A stretch of DNA of 64,000 nt from Ascidia mentula (GCA_947561715.1 OX387197.1:4035001-4099000), one strand, 5' to 3'. Shown: positions 48,601 to 60,235, counted from the stretch's first letter. Made by a program: numbers and translations. The notes: generated from the letters alone by a model not told the origin.

Positions 48601-51600
48601 TCCTTTCTCTGTTATGCAGATGCTCGGGATTCGACCCAGTTTGTCAATGCGAACTTTCACCCATCCGTTATCCAATACGACGTCGCCATTATCCTGCAAA
48701 AAAAACACTATCTCTGTTCTCCAGTCGCTGCCAGTTAGCTGTTTTTATGGAAATTGCCACATGAATTTCTTAAGCATGCAAATTTTTGTGTGGGTTTTCA
48801 TGTCTCTGCTCATTAGCGCCTCTTGCGTCGCCTTAGAGTCGGGTGTGGTTGACAGAATGTGCGAATGGTGGTAGCGAACAAATACCTTTTTGGTACGGGA
48901 TTTCAATGATGGCAGTTGCACTACCGGCTTGAAACAGGTTCTAAACGAGCCTTGACGAAAAACCGATACATTATAACAGCTTGTCGAACGAATTTTATAC
49001 TTACAAGCTTGCTAACCGCAACAGGGGATGTTGGAACACGTTTCAACTTTACTTTCGCAAACCCGACTGATGAAACAGAGACAATGCCTAAAAAATTGCG
49101 TTTAAATTCTATGTATGTTGACTGGCTATGCAAACACGCTTAACTTGATACAGCTCTATAGTACCACATACACATACCATATAAGGCACGTATATAAGGC
49201 ATAAAGGTTATTACATACTGTTGGGTGAACAAAACGATATACATCAACTATCTTGTCCAAACTTCAGCATTACCAAACTAAGTATAGTTGAAAATGTACT
49301 GCTCTTCTGGCATAAACGTATTGTATTTTACGAAGAGGAGAGTGGTGGCAAAATACCCTTCTTGGATGTAGAAGTTTACCGGGACAAGGATGGAGTTATC
49401 AATACTCGTGTTCATCGAAAACCAACACACACGAATCGCTACCTTTCGTTTCTTTCGGCACACCCGATAGAACATAAAAGGGCGGTTGTAAGATCGCTTA
49501 TGGATAGAGCCAAGACCCACATTTCAAGGCTAGAAGACCAAGCAAAAGAGATTAGTGTCGTAAAAAATGCGCTGCGAACAAACCAATATCCTGCCTGGAT
49601 GTTTAGCGCGAAAACGGCATTAACCCAGAAGCATGAAACGCCCACTAGCGGAACTGTTGTAATTCCCTACGTCCCTGGCCTCACCGAAACATTGCGAAGG
49701 TTGATGTCGGATTACGGCATAAAAGTTTACACGAAGCCTCATACAACGCTTGGCAATCTAATTTCACGACCCATTGCTACGGAGGCTTTCGAGCCAAAGG
49801 GGGTGGTCTATTCGATACCATGCAAGGATTGCAGTGGTGTATACATCGGCGAAACCGGGAGGGCCTTCAAGACGCGACTGAAAGAGCATCGCCGTGATGT
49901 CGCATCGAAAGATGCCAGCAAGACTGCGTTGGCCAATCATGCGGTGACATTGCGACATAAAGTTGACTTTGATAGAGCCCAAGTCCTGGAAATGGAGCTG
50001 GACCACGCCAAGCGGCTATTTCTTGAGTCGTTGCACATCCACAAAAATAGTGGTTGCGTCAATAACAAAGAACAATGTGTATTCTTTCCCGCAGTTTACA
50101 ATAATTTGTTGTAATTGTTGTGTCTTCTGCAATGTTTGGTGCCTCTGCCTCTAGCACGTGAGTTGACAAGCGGTGTCAACGTTCCCCTTTTTCTTTTTCT
50201 TTTGTGCCCCTGCGTGTTTTAGTGTGATTCAATTGTTGCGTCATACCTGATGAAGTCTCGCCGCATGGCAGACGAAACGTCGTAAAATACAATACGTTTA
50301 TGCCAGAAGAGCAGTACATTTTTAATTGCAATATGCCTGGCAGCAACAGGAATTTCATATTTGTTGAAATAAGAGATCTGTATGGGTCTCAAGCTTTAAG
50401 ACTTGCAAGAAGGTTTATGCGTCTTAACTTAGGCGTCGCTCGCAGCAAAGCGCATCTGCACTTTAATCATGCATGTCTAAGGGAAAATATGTTACCCCCC
50501 AGTTTAACATTCCGATCTCCTATTGCGTCCAAGGAAGGAAGAGACATTATGCGGTCCTGTGGCTTTCGCTTCTTGAGACTTCGCATAAAAGACGCACATC
50601 GGCGGGTTAATAATAACACAAGAGAAATACAGGAGGTTACATCCAGGATGGAAGTGGACTTTGATAAGACAATGTTGTCGGCGCTAAACACTTACGTGAA
50701 GGAAGGTGTAGTGCGAATCAAGGAGGCAGGAAAAAGAAAATGTGATGAAAAGTTGGGTGGATGGCGAGATAGACGAAAAGGTTTGGTGGTAAAGGACACC
50801 CACCAAAAGTGGGTTACCAACATGTCGGACCACGAACTTACGAAAGAACAGAGTGACGTTTTGGCTCTAGGGCTGAACTTCGCGGTTTCGCCTAAATTTA
50901 TTCCATGGAAACACATTTTGGCTTCTATTGAGAAGGGCATCATTGGCCAACCTGCGCACATAAAGTCACTTCTGCAGAGCAAAGTGGTGGGTTGCATTCG
51001 TAGTCACAAGACTGTTGCACCGAACTTGCCTACGCCATACTTGTCGGCAATAAATGAGCTTAAAAACAATCCAAGCATCGTTATATTGCCAGCGGATAAA
51101 GGCAATCGTACGGTTGTTATGAACCGAGAGGATTATAACGATAAGCTACGGGGTCTTTTAAGTGATACAAGAACTTACAAAAAGTTGAAGAGAAGCCCAA
51201 CCCTGTCCTTAGAACGGAAAGTAAATCGATTTGTCGGGTACTTGCACAGGGAGCGTGAGGCTTTGACAGTGAGCGAATTTAGGCAGTTACACTGCACAGA
51301 TGGCAGAACGCCCCATTTGTATGGTCTTCCTAAAGTGCACAAGCAAGGCGTACCCTTAAGACCTATTGTGTCGTTTACCGGTTCCCCGAGCTACATGCTT
51401 GCAAAGTTTGTCGCGAAAATAATCGCTCCTTTGGTGGGTAATAGTCCGCACCATGTGAAGAACTCACGCGAGTTTGCAGCCGAGGTACGGAATATACGAG
51501 TGGCGCAACATGAAAGCATGGTATCCTTTGATGTGGTGTCATTGTTCACCAATGTACCGGTATCCTTAGCAATCAACACCGTTATGGCACGCTTAGAAGC

Positions 51601-54600
51601 AGACGATTATCTTGAGGATCGAACGCTTTTGTCCCGGGAAGACATTGCAGAGGGACTTAAATTGTGTTTAAACGCTACCTATTTCTCGTTTCTGGGTGAG
51701 TTTTACCAACAGGTGTTCGGGACGGCGATGGGTTCCCCCATATCCGTTGTGGTGGCTAATATTGTCATGGAAACTATCGAGGAGAGAGCCCTTACCACTT
51801 TTGCGCATCCTCCGCGTTACTGGAGACGATATGTGGATGATACGTTTACCATTCTTGATACAGCAAAAGTGCAAGACTTCCTGACCTACATTAACAGCAT
51901 CGAGGATTCCATCAAATTTACGTTGGAAGAGGAGAGTGGTGGCAAAATACCCTTCTTGGATGTAGAAGTTTACCGGGACAAGGATGGAGTTATCAATACT
52001 CGTGTTCATCGAAAACCAACACACACGAATCGCTACCTTTCGTTTCTTTCGGCACACCCGATAGAACATAAAAGGGCGGTTGTAAGATCGCTTATGGATA
52101 GAGCCAAGACCCACATTTCAAGGCTAGAAGACCAAGCAAAAGAGATTAGTGTCGTAAAAAATGCGCTGCGAACAAACCAATATCCTGCCTGGATGTTTAG
52201 CGCGAAAACGGCATTAACCCAGAAGCATGAAACGCCCACTAGCGGAACTGTTGTAATTCCCTACGTCCCTGGCCTCACCGAAACATTGCGAAGGTTGATG
52301 TCGGATTACGGCATAAAAGTTTACACGAAGCCTCATACAACGCTTGGCAATCTAATTTCACGACCCATTGCTACGGAGGCTTTCGAGCCAAAGGGGGTGG
52401 TCTATTCGATACCATGCAAGGATTGCAGTGGTGTATACATCGGCGAAACCGGGAGGGCCTTCAAGACGCGACTGAAAGAGCATCGCCGTGATGTCGCATC
52501 GAAAGATGCCAGCAAGACTGCGTTGGCCAATCATGCGGTGACATTGCGACATAAAGTTGACTTTGATAGAGCCCAAGTCCTGGAAATGGAGCTGGACCAC
52601 GCCAAGCGGCTATTTCTTGAGTCGTTGCACATCCACAAAAAAAAAATAGTGGTTGCGTCAATAACAAAGAACAATGTGTATTCTTTCCCGCAGTTTACAA
52701 TAATTTGTTGTAATTGTTGTGTCTTCTGCAATGTTTGGTGCCTCTGCCTCTAGCACGTGAGTTGACAAGCGGTGTCAACGTTCCCCTTTTTCTTTTTCTT
52801 TTGTGCCCCTGCGTGTTTTAGTGTGATTCAATTGTTGCGTCATACCTGATGAAGTCTCGCCGCATGGCAGACGAAACGTCGTAAAATACAATACGTTTAT
52901 GCCAGAAGAGCAGTACATTTTTAATTGCAATATGCCTGGCAGCAACAGGAATTTCATAAGTATAGTTGTTTTACTCGTTCTGTTTAAGTGGAAACTCTTG
53001 GACAGTGGGTCACGTGCAAGTTGCCGTAAAAACAAGACTAGAAAAACATTGTGTTCATGCGCTATGTCGACTGTCATAATGTAAATAATGTTTGTTTTAC
53101 CTTTAAGAAAAGGTAAAGATCGTTAAAGCCGTATGTTTATAAAATAAACGACCATTGCCATGACATTTATTTTTGTTGATACTGAGAGTACAGACCATAG
53201 TTACAACTGCACAGGATATCTTACCAAGCTCCCCATCCAACTCAACGACCTCCTGTCGTGACCATGGTAAGGTGTTGATCACAAACTTGCATTTATCAGT
53301 CTTTAGTTTGTTAAGTAGCAAGGCGTTCATGGAGTCCTGCAACATCTTTCGGCCCGTACGTTGGACATCTTCATAATACCCTAACGCGTCCTTATTGACC
53401 TGTACCATGAAAATTGTGCTGTTGTATTTCAAGGAAGTTTATCTAGGTATTATTCTTAATGTACGAACAACGCGTGGGCGTTAATAAACCCATCTTTATC
53501 AACAGAATTTTAACAAAACGTTACTGGATCTGAAGAAACTTACACCTTTTTAATCCAAGTTAACCCAATAACATAAACTTGAACAAGAAAATAATTTACA
53601 AACAACTGCAAACACGATGCGGATAATGATTATCAAATGGAATGTTTTGAAACAGAAAAACAAATCCAACTCTACCATTTCAATGGAAGTTCCGGGGAGG
53701 ACGTCGTGAAATTGATTCAACAACACAAGTTTCCATATCCGCTCAATTTCCTCACTTGGATATAACAAGTCACTGTCAACCATGGCCATCACACCTAAAA
53801 CTTCTACGTCGTGCAACAAGCATTCACATCTCCTATTCTGCTTCTTAATCTGCAATTGAGCCAGTATTTGGTTAGTATGCAACTGTTATCTTAACTTTTT
53901 CAGGTGTACAAATGCCTTAAGTCGCACTATTAAAAATATTACGAAGATTGACTTAACAAATAATGGGTTTTTATGAATGAAACGTAGCTTACCATATTAT
54001 TTTTTTGATAGTTTTAAAAATGCACTTTGCAAAGAAAGTTATACAATTGTACATGGATATAACCACTCGTCTTTGTGATTTACCGTATGATTGTGACAAT
54101 GCCTTCGTTTCTCATTTATACGACTATACGTCTTTAAGACTCGTTCAACTCGGTGTGTTTGCCTTTCTACTTGGGTGATAAACTTTACTTACGTCAGCAA
54201 GGGTCGTGTAGGTCGCGTTGTGCAGTTCGAGAAAGAGTTCACCCACCCAGGTACAAAGTTGTCTCGCTTTTTCTTCAACTTCGGTAAAGAATTCATTCGG
54301 GGAGGACATTTTCACACGGGGAAGTCCCACACAATCACTCATGCGTGACAGTCTTTCCAACATTGCTTCGCTGTAACGTTTGATTGGTCAGTTTTAAACG
54401 GCTGTCTCTTTTGATCGGTCAGTTAAAAACGACAGAATAGTTTGATTGGTCAGTTTAAAACAGCTGACTTTTAAATGATGCGAATGTAGGTTTGGATGAG
54501 GACTCACAAAACAATAAGATGAAAAACCTTTCATAGTTGTCCTAGTCGTGGCGGTTATGCCTCGCCGGGCTTGTATAGAAATCACAAATGCACGCCATTG

Positions 54601-57600
54601 CCAATAAACATACAGAACTTACGTTGGACCCCCGCCACCATCTCCGTAGCCGAAGAGGAACATTGAAGAATTAGATCGCCCCTTGTCTGAGTGGTTGTTC
54701 ATCGTATGGAGTAACTACAAACAAACAATGCTATTACTAATGGAGGTAGACGTATATAGAAGTATAAGGTAAGTTACGTCAGGCTAATGTAGGACAGTTA
54801 AAAGGGCTTGGAAATCCTGGCTGTAAGTACGATCCAAAATATTACGAGTTTCTGTTGATTAGGCTGCTATAGTATTGTTGTGCCTTAATTGATGTGTCGT
54901 ATGACCCTGGTATTCATTTGGCATAAGATAGATTAAAACGACAAAAATTCAATCCAAAATCCAAACTATCTTTCCAAATGTACGGTGTTTTTATTTCACA
55001 ATAAAGCGAGCACCTCTTTGGCTGTTCCCGACATTCCGTAACTATCACCCGGAGGAAAATGTGTCAATTGTCTGCAAAAATACGAAGTCGTCATTAAATG
55101 ATCAAATGCAAAATTTCAAGTCACCTACTTCGTTCCGTCGATTCCTTCCCAGTAGAAGGTGTGATGCTGCGAGCAGAAGAAAACGAATGTAAAAGTAGAC
55201 CAGTCAGAACAAGTAAATAATGGTGTCGTAGGCGTAGGTTTTAACAACACGGAATAGAGTTTTGACAGGTAAAAAACTTAGTTAAACGGTACAAAACATT
55301 GACCAGCAAAAACGGGGCAAATACTGTATGTGTGTTGTTCATACGTCAATAAACAACCGTGATTTTCTTAGTGTGGTTGTTTTGTGAGTCAGGTATACAG
55401 ACAACATCTATAGATTTGTACTATGGCAGAATGGTTCACATTTAAAATTATTGTACTTGATCTGTTTACACACCCTGTCTGCAGCTTTGCAATATTATGG
55501 CTTTTTTTGCACATATATTACATTGGTGATCTGTTTAGTTTTGTAAAAAATACTAAATTTCTTTGAAATACAATTTAAATCAAAAACATTAAAATTTAAT
55601 GTGAATTTGTCAATAGTTTCTAGATTTATTACAGGGAATTTGTTGACCAAACTCCATGAGATCTTCTGTGTCACGAAACGTTTAATTTCAGCTTCTTTCA
55701 TGATCTGTGGAAGATTTGCTGAATATCCGAACGTGTCGGGAAGCCAGAACTCAGGGCACGTGACCCCAAATTCTTCTCGGAAGAATTTCTGGCCATAGAA
55801 AAACTGACGAGCCATCGATTCGCCACTTGGTAAATTTCCATCCTGTTAAATGAAGACATGTTGTATGTTTTACACATAGGACAAATATGGGAGTTGGTCA
55901 CTATTCGTGGTGGTTTGAAAATAAAATGGCACAACCACCGACAAACAAATCTTGATTGTAATAAATAGCAATTCTGGTCTTAAAGTTTAAATAATTAAAA
56001 TAACCATGTTTATGTATAATATTTTCATGAAAACACTGTTCTTGTGGCTAAAGTGCCACGACTTTTGCAAACCATCAAGAAGTACACTACTTGGCAAGAA
56101 TTTGAACTACCTTGGAATCCAGACACATAAACCTTCACTTAACTTTCTGTATAAAAAATAATATAAAATAATCTTACCATTTCCACCCAAGTTCCTCCAA
56201 CTGGTATAAACTGCTTCTGTTTAGAAAACAGTTGCATTTCATCGTAAATGTGGGGATAGTTGTGTTTTACCCAATCAAACTGTTGTGCCTGAAAAGCAAA
56301 ATTTGAGTTAATTTCAAAAACATTTTGATATAATAAACTCTATAAAAAAAAATTATAAATCTTTAATCTGTTAGGATTTAGAATTTGAAATTTTAATACT
56401 TTCCCATACTTGATACCTGAGAACAAGCAAACTTGAAATCTGGAAACTTTTTCATTAATTGCAATGATGAAACCCAACTTCTTGCACATTTCCTTACAGT
56501 TTCAGCATATGGCCACAACCATGCTATAATTTAAATAAAAAACAATTTATACCTTTTGGATAGCTTCATATGATATTACAGCAATGGAAATAATGTGTTA
56601 ATGAAACATAGACAAAGGGTTTTTTCTCCCAAAAATTTTGTCTTATCTTTTCTATGTTTGTTAACTACACAATGATCAATGATCACAAGCAATAAGTACC
56701 ATGCACATGTTGTTTTAAAACTGCTACACAACAATTTTAGTACTGTAACATACCAGTATCAATGTGGCAGTGCCCCATTGCATGAACTATGTGCTGTGAA
56801 GGTGCATTTGGTTGTTGGAAATATTTCTGAGCCATTTTGTGACTCTCCAAGTAAGCCTCACTGGAGAAATTAGACGACACCAAAGTGTTGATTATCTCAT
56901 TTCCAGTGTACATGGCTTCTAAACCAAATTGGTTGTCTTCTGGCAAGTTCTACAAAATTTCAGCAGTTTTAAACAGAATGTAAGGAAAATATGGCACAAA
57001 AATAGGTAAAATTATTGCATTCAAAATCTATTGGTACAAGTTTGTCAAATAGTTTCCAAACCTTAGTAATATCAAACAACACACATAGGTCTACAAAAAC
57101 ATCATAGGCCTGAGTGTCAACCACAACAAGTTCAGCTTTGTTCAAAGTGAACTTTTTATCCATATCTGGTGGTTTGATCATTCCATCTTTTCCTTCACCC
57201 AATTCGCGATTGCAAGCCATCTCCACAAAAAAACTTTTGCCTAAAGTTGAACATGTAGGCTAATTCTGTCAGGATTTTTCAGGATTTACAGGGTTTTTCA
57301 GTAGTATTAAACATTAAAACAGTGAGTTGTAGTATTTACAAGTATATGTTTTTACAGCTAAAACACAAATTCCTCCTTTTTTTACACAAAAACAAAATAA
57401 GTATATACAAATTTAAAGGCAAAAAATTTAAATGATATTTTTATTTGCAAACCCGTGAATACTTGATTTGAAAAAAATGTTGAGGAAAGAAGATGCCTAA
57501 AATTTTTGTGAAAAAAAGAGCAACTTACTTGATCATTTCATGTTGCATTAAACAATCTGCAACAGTATAAGTTTTATGCAACCCGTTGTCCATCATAGTT

Positions 57601-58253
57601 GTAAAACCAAAGACAGGTTTTCCATATTTCCAAAGCATTGCCTCACATCCGGAATCCCACAGAAGACACACTTTTTCACCAAGCCAAGTTTCGGGGAATT
57701 CAAATTCCAAATTAAACCAGTGAGTACTAAACCTGGAAATAATTGCGAGCAGGTTTAGGGTAGAATAACTGCAAAGTGATGCATAACCTTTATTATAAAA
57801 CCTTAGAGGTTTGTTTATTACTTAGACCTGATCCTGGCAAGAGTTTTTTCTTTGTTTCAGATTTATCATGTCAAGAATTGACGAGAGTTACTCACGTTGG
57901 GCCAAAAGACTCCCCACATTTTGCAGGTAAAAACTCAGTTCCTGCTTTGAATATGGTCTCATGTGCATTCCTCTCAGTTGGTCCAGAGTGGAGAATTGTG
58001 GAAATCCGCTCTCTTGATTTGTAAATTCTACAACAAACAACCATGCAGTCAAAAAAAATTTGATTAGTTTTTGTAGCACGATGCAAATTTAACAGTAAAA
58101 CCTAAATGTTAATAATTTAAATATGTCTTACCGGCCATACAAATTAACTTCCGTAAAGTAATGCTCCGATATGAATTTTTCAATACGTTCAAACGTTGCT
58201 CTTCTATGTTTGGATGTCACATGAACGAACGGGTTTCTTTCAAGGCCAGACAT
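45671..58253 (-). CDS. MAN2C1: Cytosolic alpha-mannosidase 2C1 (GH38)
   Basis: Exons (5' to 3'): 58253-58132, 58027-57896, 57732-57529, 57233-57062, 56949-56754, 56523-56417, 56288-56178, 55842-55633, 55166-55129, 55071-55014, 54714-54623, 54370-54193, 53849-53676, 53399-53225, 49087-49005, 48693-48488, 48231-48075, 47734-47598, 47398-47282, 47015-46936, 46617-46461, 46112-46017, 45779-45671. All are phase-compatible and sum to 3111 bases (1036 aa; human 1040). The enzyme trims alpha-mannose from free oligosaccharides in the cytosol; there is no signal peptide ([20 protein letters not shown]). GH38 signatures: zinc-site GHCHIDTAWLWP, nucleophile loop [27 protein letters not shown], and the 2C1-type [19 protein letters not shown]. 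Intron 14 was enlarged by a Penelope-like insertion. No disruption seen. Confidence 0.96.
47443..47463 (-). ncRNA. Degenerate hammerhead-like remnant in MAN2C1 intron 18
   Basis: CTGATGAGACCTTACAGGT on the minus strand matches the 37518-37542 element, but GCAC replaces GAAA. It sits inside a 199-base intron. Confidence 0.3.
49280..49290 (+). repeat. Target-site duplication, left copy
   Basis: AAGTATAGTTG is repeated exactly at 52958-52968, flanking the Penelope-like element on both sides. Confidence 0.85.
49332..50358 (+). repeat. PLE pseudo-LTR, left copy
   Basis: Near-identical direct repeat of 51926-52957. It carries the C-terminal part of the PLE protein frame (GIY-YIG domain) followed by the hammerhead-like core and the start of the next unit. 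Confidence 0.9.
50247..50278 (+). ncRNA. Hammerhead-like ribozyme in left PLE repeat
   Basis: CTGATGA, stem II GTCT-C-GCC/GGC-AGAC, GAAAC. Stem I can form from GTGTGA and TCATAC directly upstream (50222-50246). Hammerhead ribozymes in pseudo-LTRs are an established PLE feature. Confidence 0.6.
50300..52753 (+). CDS. PLE reverse transcriptase / GIY-YIG endonuclease
   Basis: Frame of 817 codons. The N-terminal region is basic and helical ([20 protein letters not shown]). RT motifs include [19 protein letters not shown] (motif A), [18 protein letters not shown] (motif B) and YVDDTFTI (catalytic DD, motif C). A C-terminal GIY-YIG nuclease follows ([20 protein letters not shown], then R...EHRRD). 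This domain pair defines the endonuclease-bearing Penelope-like elements, which use target-primed reverse transcription. Catalytic residues look intact. The start at 50300 lies in the repeat just after the ribozyme. Confidence 0.92.
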   Translation: MPEEQYIFNCNMPGSNRNFIFVEIRDLYGSQALRLARRFMRLNLGVARSKAHLHFNHACLRENMLPPSLTFRSPIASKEGRDIMRSCGFRFLRLRIKDAHRRVNNNTREIQEVTSRMEVDFDKTMLSALNTYVKEGVVRIKEAGKRKCDEKLGGWRDRRKGLVVKDTHQKWVTNMSDHELTKEQSDVLALGLNFAVSPKFIPWKHILASIEKGIIGQPAHIKSLLQSKVVGCIRSHKTVAPNLPTPYLSAINELKNNPSIVILPADKGNRTVVMNREDYNDKLRGLLSDTRTYKKLKRSPTLSLERKVNRFVGYLHREREALTVSEFRQLHCTDGRTPHLYGLPKVHKQGVPLRPIVSFTGSPSYMLAKFVAKIIAPLVGNSPHHVKNSREFAAEVRNIRVAQHESMVSFDVVSLFTNVPVSLAINTVMARLEADDYLEDRTLLSREDIAEGLKLCLNATYFSFLGEFYQQVFGTAMGSPISVVVANIVMETIEERALTTFAHPPRYWRRYVDDTFTILDTAKVQDFLTYINSIEDSIKFTLEEESGGKIPFLDVEVYRDKDGVINTRVHRKPTHTNRYLSFLSAHPIEHKRAVVRSLMDRAKTHISRLEDQAKEISVVKNALRTNQYPAWMFSAKTALTQKHETPTSGTVVIPYVPGLTETLRRLMSDYGIKVYTKPHTTLGNLISRPIATEAFEPKGVVYSIPCKDCSGVYIGETGRAFKTRLKEHRRDVASKDASKTALANHAVTLRHKVDFDRAQVLEMELDHAKRLFLESLHIHKKKIVVASITKNNVYSFPQFTIICCNCCVFCNVWCLCL
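51926..52957 (+). repeat. PLE pseudo-LTR, right copy
   Basis: Direct repeat partner of 49332-50358, ending exactly at the right target-site duplication. Confidence 0.9.
52846..52877 (+). ncRNA. Hammerhead-like ribozyme in right PLE repeat
   Basis: Same core and stems as at 50247-50278. Confidence 0.6.
52958..52968 (+). repeat. Target-site duplication, right copy
   Basis: AAGTATAGTTG, identical to 49280-49290. Confidence 0.85.
54379..54468. repeat. Three-copy tandem repeat in MAN2C1 intron 11
   Basis: Three diverged copies of a unit of about 31 bases beginning TTGATTGGTCAGTTTTAAAC (54379, 54410, 54442). Confidence 0.7.
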
Positions 58254-58589
58254 GGTCCAACACGATAACAGTAAACCATCAATTTATTTCACAAAAATAC
58301 TTGCACACCAGGAAAATCCCATTCGGTAAATCCCCGTTGTACAGACGTCTCTTATAAAATGAGTGAGATAATAAATATCGATTTAAAGGAGATATAAATG
58401 TGGCTACTTTAAAAGTGTTTATTTTTTCCATTTTTTGGGGGGGGATTAATAAAACTAAGTTGTGCATTTGTTAAATTTCTAAAATCCTTATCGGCAGCAC
58501 TGCTAGTGGTGGGGGGAAGTTAAGGTAATTTCCCTCAGCTGTCGAGGGCCGTGCTGCACAACCGGTCCTTCTAAAATGTGCTCGTGCAA
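58254..58589. other. MAN2C1 5' flank
   Basis: Contains the MAN2C1 5' UTR and proximal promoter region. A G-run GGGGGGGG at about 58437 and GGTGGGGGGAAG at about 58507 are notable. No TATA box seen. Confidence 0.4.
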
Positions 58590-59147
58590 CTATGTGAAGC
58601 TATGTGCAACTATGTGTCGCTATGTGCAACTATGTGTCGCTATGTGCAACTATGTGGAGCTATGTGCCGCTATGTGCAACTATGTGGAGCTATGTGCCGC
58701 TATGTGCAACTATGTGGAGCTATGTGCCGCTATGTGCAACTATGTGGAGCTATGTGCCGCTATGTGCAACTATGTGGAGCTATGTGCCGCTATGTGCAAC
58801 TATGTGGAGCTATGTGCCGCTATGTGCAACTATGTGGAGCTATGTGCAACTATGTGGAGCTATGTGCCGCTATGTGCAACTATGTGGAGCTATGTGCCGC
58901 TATGTGGAGCTATGTGCAACTATGTGTTGCTATGTGCCCCTATGTGCAACTATGTGAAGCTATGTGTCGCTATGTAGAACTGTGTCGCTATGTGTCGCTA
59001 TGTGCAACTATGTGGAGCTATGTGCCGCTATGTGGAGCTATGTGGAGCTATGTGCAACAATGTGGAGCTATGTGGAGCTATGTGGAGCTATGTGCAACAA
59101 TGTGGAGCTATGTGCAACTATGTGGAGCTTTGTGCAACTATGTGGAT
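58590..59147 (+). repeat. 10-bp/30-bp minisatellite upstream of MAN2C1
   Basis: About 55 copies of the 10-mer CTATGTGNNN, where NNN is mostly CAA, GAG or CCG. The order CAA, GAG, CCG makes a 30-bp higher-order unit over much of 58640-58900, and later parts are scrambled. Because 10 is not a multiple of 3, a repeat peptide (MCNYVELCAA type) is open in all three frames; this is a consequence of the repeat and not evidence for a protein. Confidence 0.95.
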
Positions 59148-59907
59148 CTATATGTTGTTACTTTGCAGGGTACTGGGCTTCCATGACGATTTGTCTCGAT
59201 GATGCTAGCGCAATGAGTCTCAAATGAAGGTCGGCTGACCTGTTGGAAGTCTCGTGATATGCGATATTTTGAGAGAAAGGCAGTGTGTTCGTAAATACCA
59301 TGTGGATAAGTCTCTGGGGACATTATTTAAGATAAAATGTCCCTGTCAAACAAAAAACTCTCCCCAATGATGGACACGGGAAAAAGTTCTTATCTAAACA
59401 GCTTCCAGCTGCGACCTTGTCCCACATGCGGCTTTGTAATGCAATTCTCCCCCAAAACAGTTACTCACACACCAAAGGCGGTTTACATCACACGACCACA
59501 ATTCCAAACGAATGACGCTGCAACTTCAACGTATCTTTGCCTAGTTTCGTTATTGAACAGTAGTCTTTATTATGGCATTGTCTTGTATTGTTCTCCTTAT
59601 GTTTTGTTATTGTGTCATCGCTGCAACAGTGTGTATTCTATTTTGTAAGAAAAGGTGTATGGGGCTATAATTGGCAATTGAGTAACCCTGGTAGTAGGCG
59701 GTTCATAAACGCATTGCATAACATACCATGACCAAGGCTTGACGTTACATTGCTATGATTTCGCCTCATGGTTGTTTTGTATAATAAGGAGCAGGTTTCA
59801 GTTTTCCCGTAGTAAAACTGCCATTTTATCACGCGCAGCGTTAACATTGGTTGTGTTTATATAGTTGTTCATTGTGAGCTTTGCATAGCGAGTGAAATAA
59901 AAATATA
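59148..59907. other. Spacer left of the transposon gene
   Basis: No gene recognised. It probably contains the left end and promoter of the adjacent transposon, but I could not match it as an inverted repeat to the sequence right of 63202. Confidence 0.4.
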
Positions 59908-60141
59908 ATGAAGAGAGCAGCCAAGAAATTTGCTTGTGGAATTTGCAATCTAAGTTGCACCACAACATCTATTCTATGTGAAGTTTGTGTCACGTGGTTC
60001 CACGCAACTTGCCAAAATTTAACATGTGAAGCTGTCGAGTGTCTGGGCAAGTTACACGACATGCCATACTTGTGTACCCGTTGTAGAAGTGATGAGAAAG
60101 GGCGATTCAACTTTGAGATGTCTATGTTACGATTAAATCAG
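59908..60141 (+). CDS. PHD-finger exon of the MULE-type transposon
   Basis: Encodes 78 residues: a basic start MKRAAKKF then a C4HC3 PHD finger (CGIC at 10-13, CEVC at 24-27, H32, C35, CTRC at 56-59). The frame continues to 60333 but loses similarity after LRLNQ, exactly at a good donor CAG|GTAGGT, which is why I end the exon there. PHD fingers usually read histone-tail methylation, so the domain could guide insertion to chromatin; this is inference. Confidence 0.7.
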
Positions 60142-60235
60142 GTAGGTAAATTAGTGTGCCTCCATAATCCTATCATGCGGTCGCATTTTGTCACTAAGCT
60201 TTTTATTGACGTACTAGAGTTCCCGGAATGGATTT

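Larger units (their letters stand above)
49291..52957 (+). mobile_element. Penelope-like retroelement (PLE) with GIY-YIG endonuclease
   Basis: Element of 3667 bases inserted antisense in MAN2C1 intron 14, bounded by an 11-bp target-site duplication. Its parts are a 41-base inverted tip (49291-49331, reverse complement of 50282-50322), a partial upstream copy acting as a left pseudo-LTR (49332-50358), and a full unit ending in the same sequence (51926-52957). A tandem partial copy with an inverted tip is the classic Penelope arrangement. The two direct repeats are nearly identical, so the insertion is young. It looks nearly whole, with perhaps one break close to the C-terminal end of the long frame. 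Confidence 0.92.

Noticed and set aside
50176-52731. Long minus-strand frames across the PLE
   Set aside because: They are shadows of the RT/GIY-YIG frame on the opposite strand and repeat in both pseudo-LTRs for the same reason.
58590-59147. CRISPR-like regular repeats
   Set aside because: The units are contiguous 10-mers without unique spacers, in a eukaryotic genome.
58576-59227. Several overlapping long frames (up to 202 aa) in the CTATGTG array
   Set aside because: All three plus-strand frames are open only because the 10-bp unit contains no stop; it is a minisatellite, not a gene.
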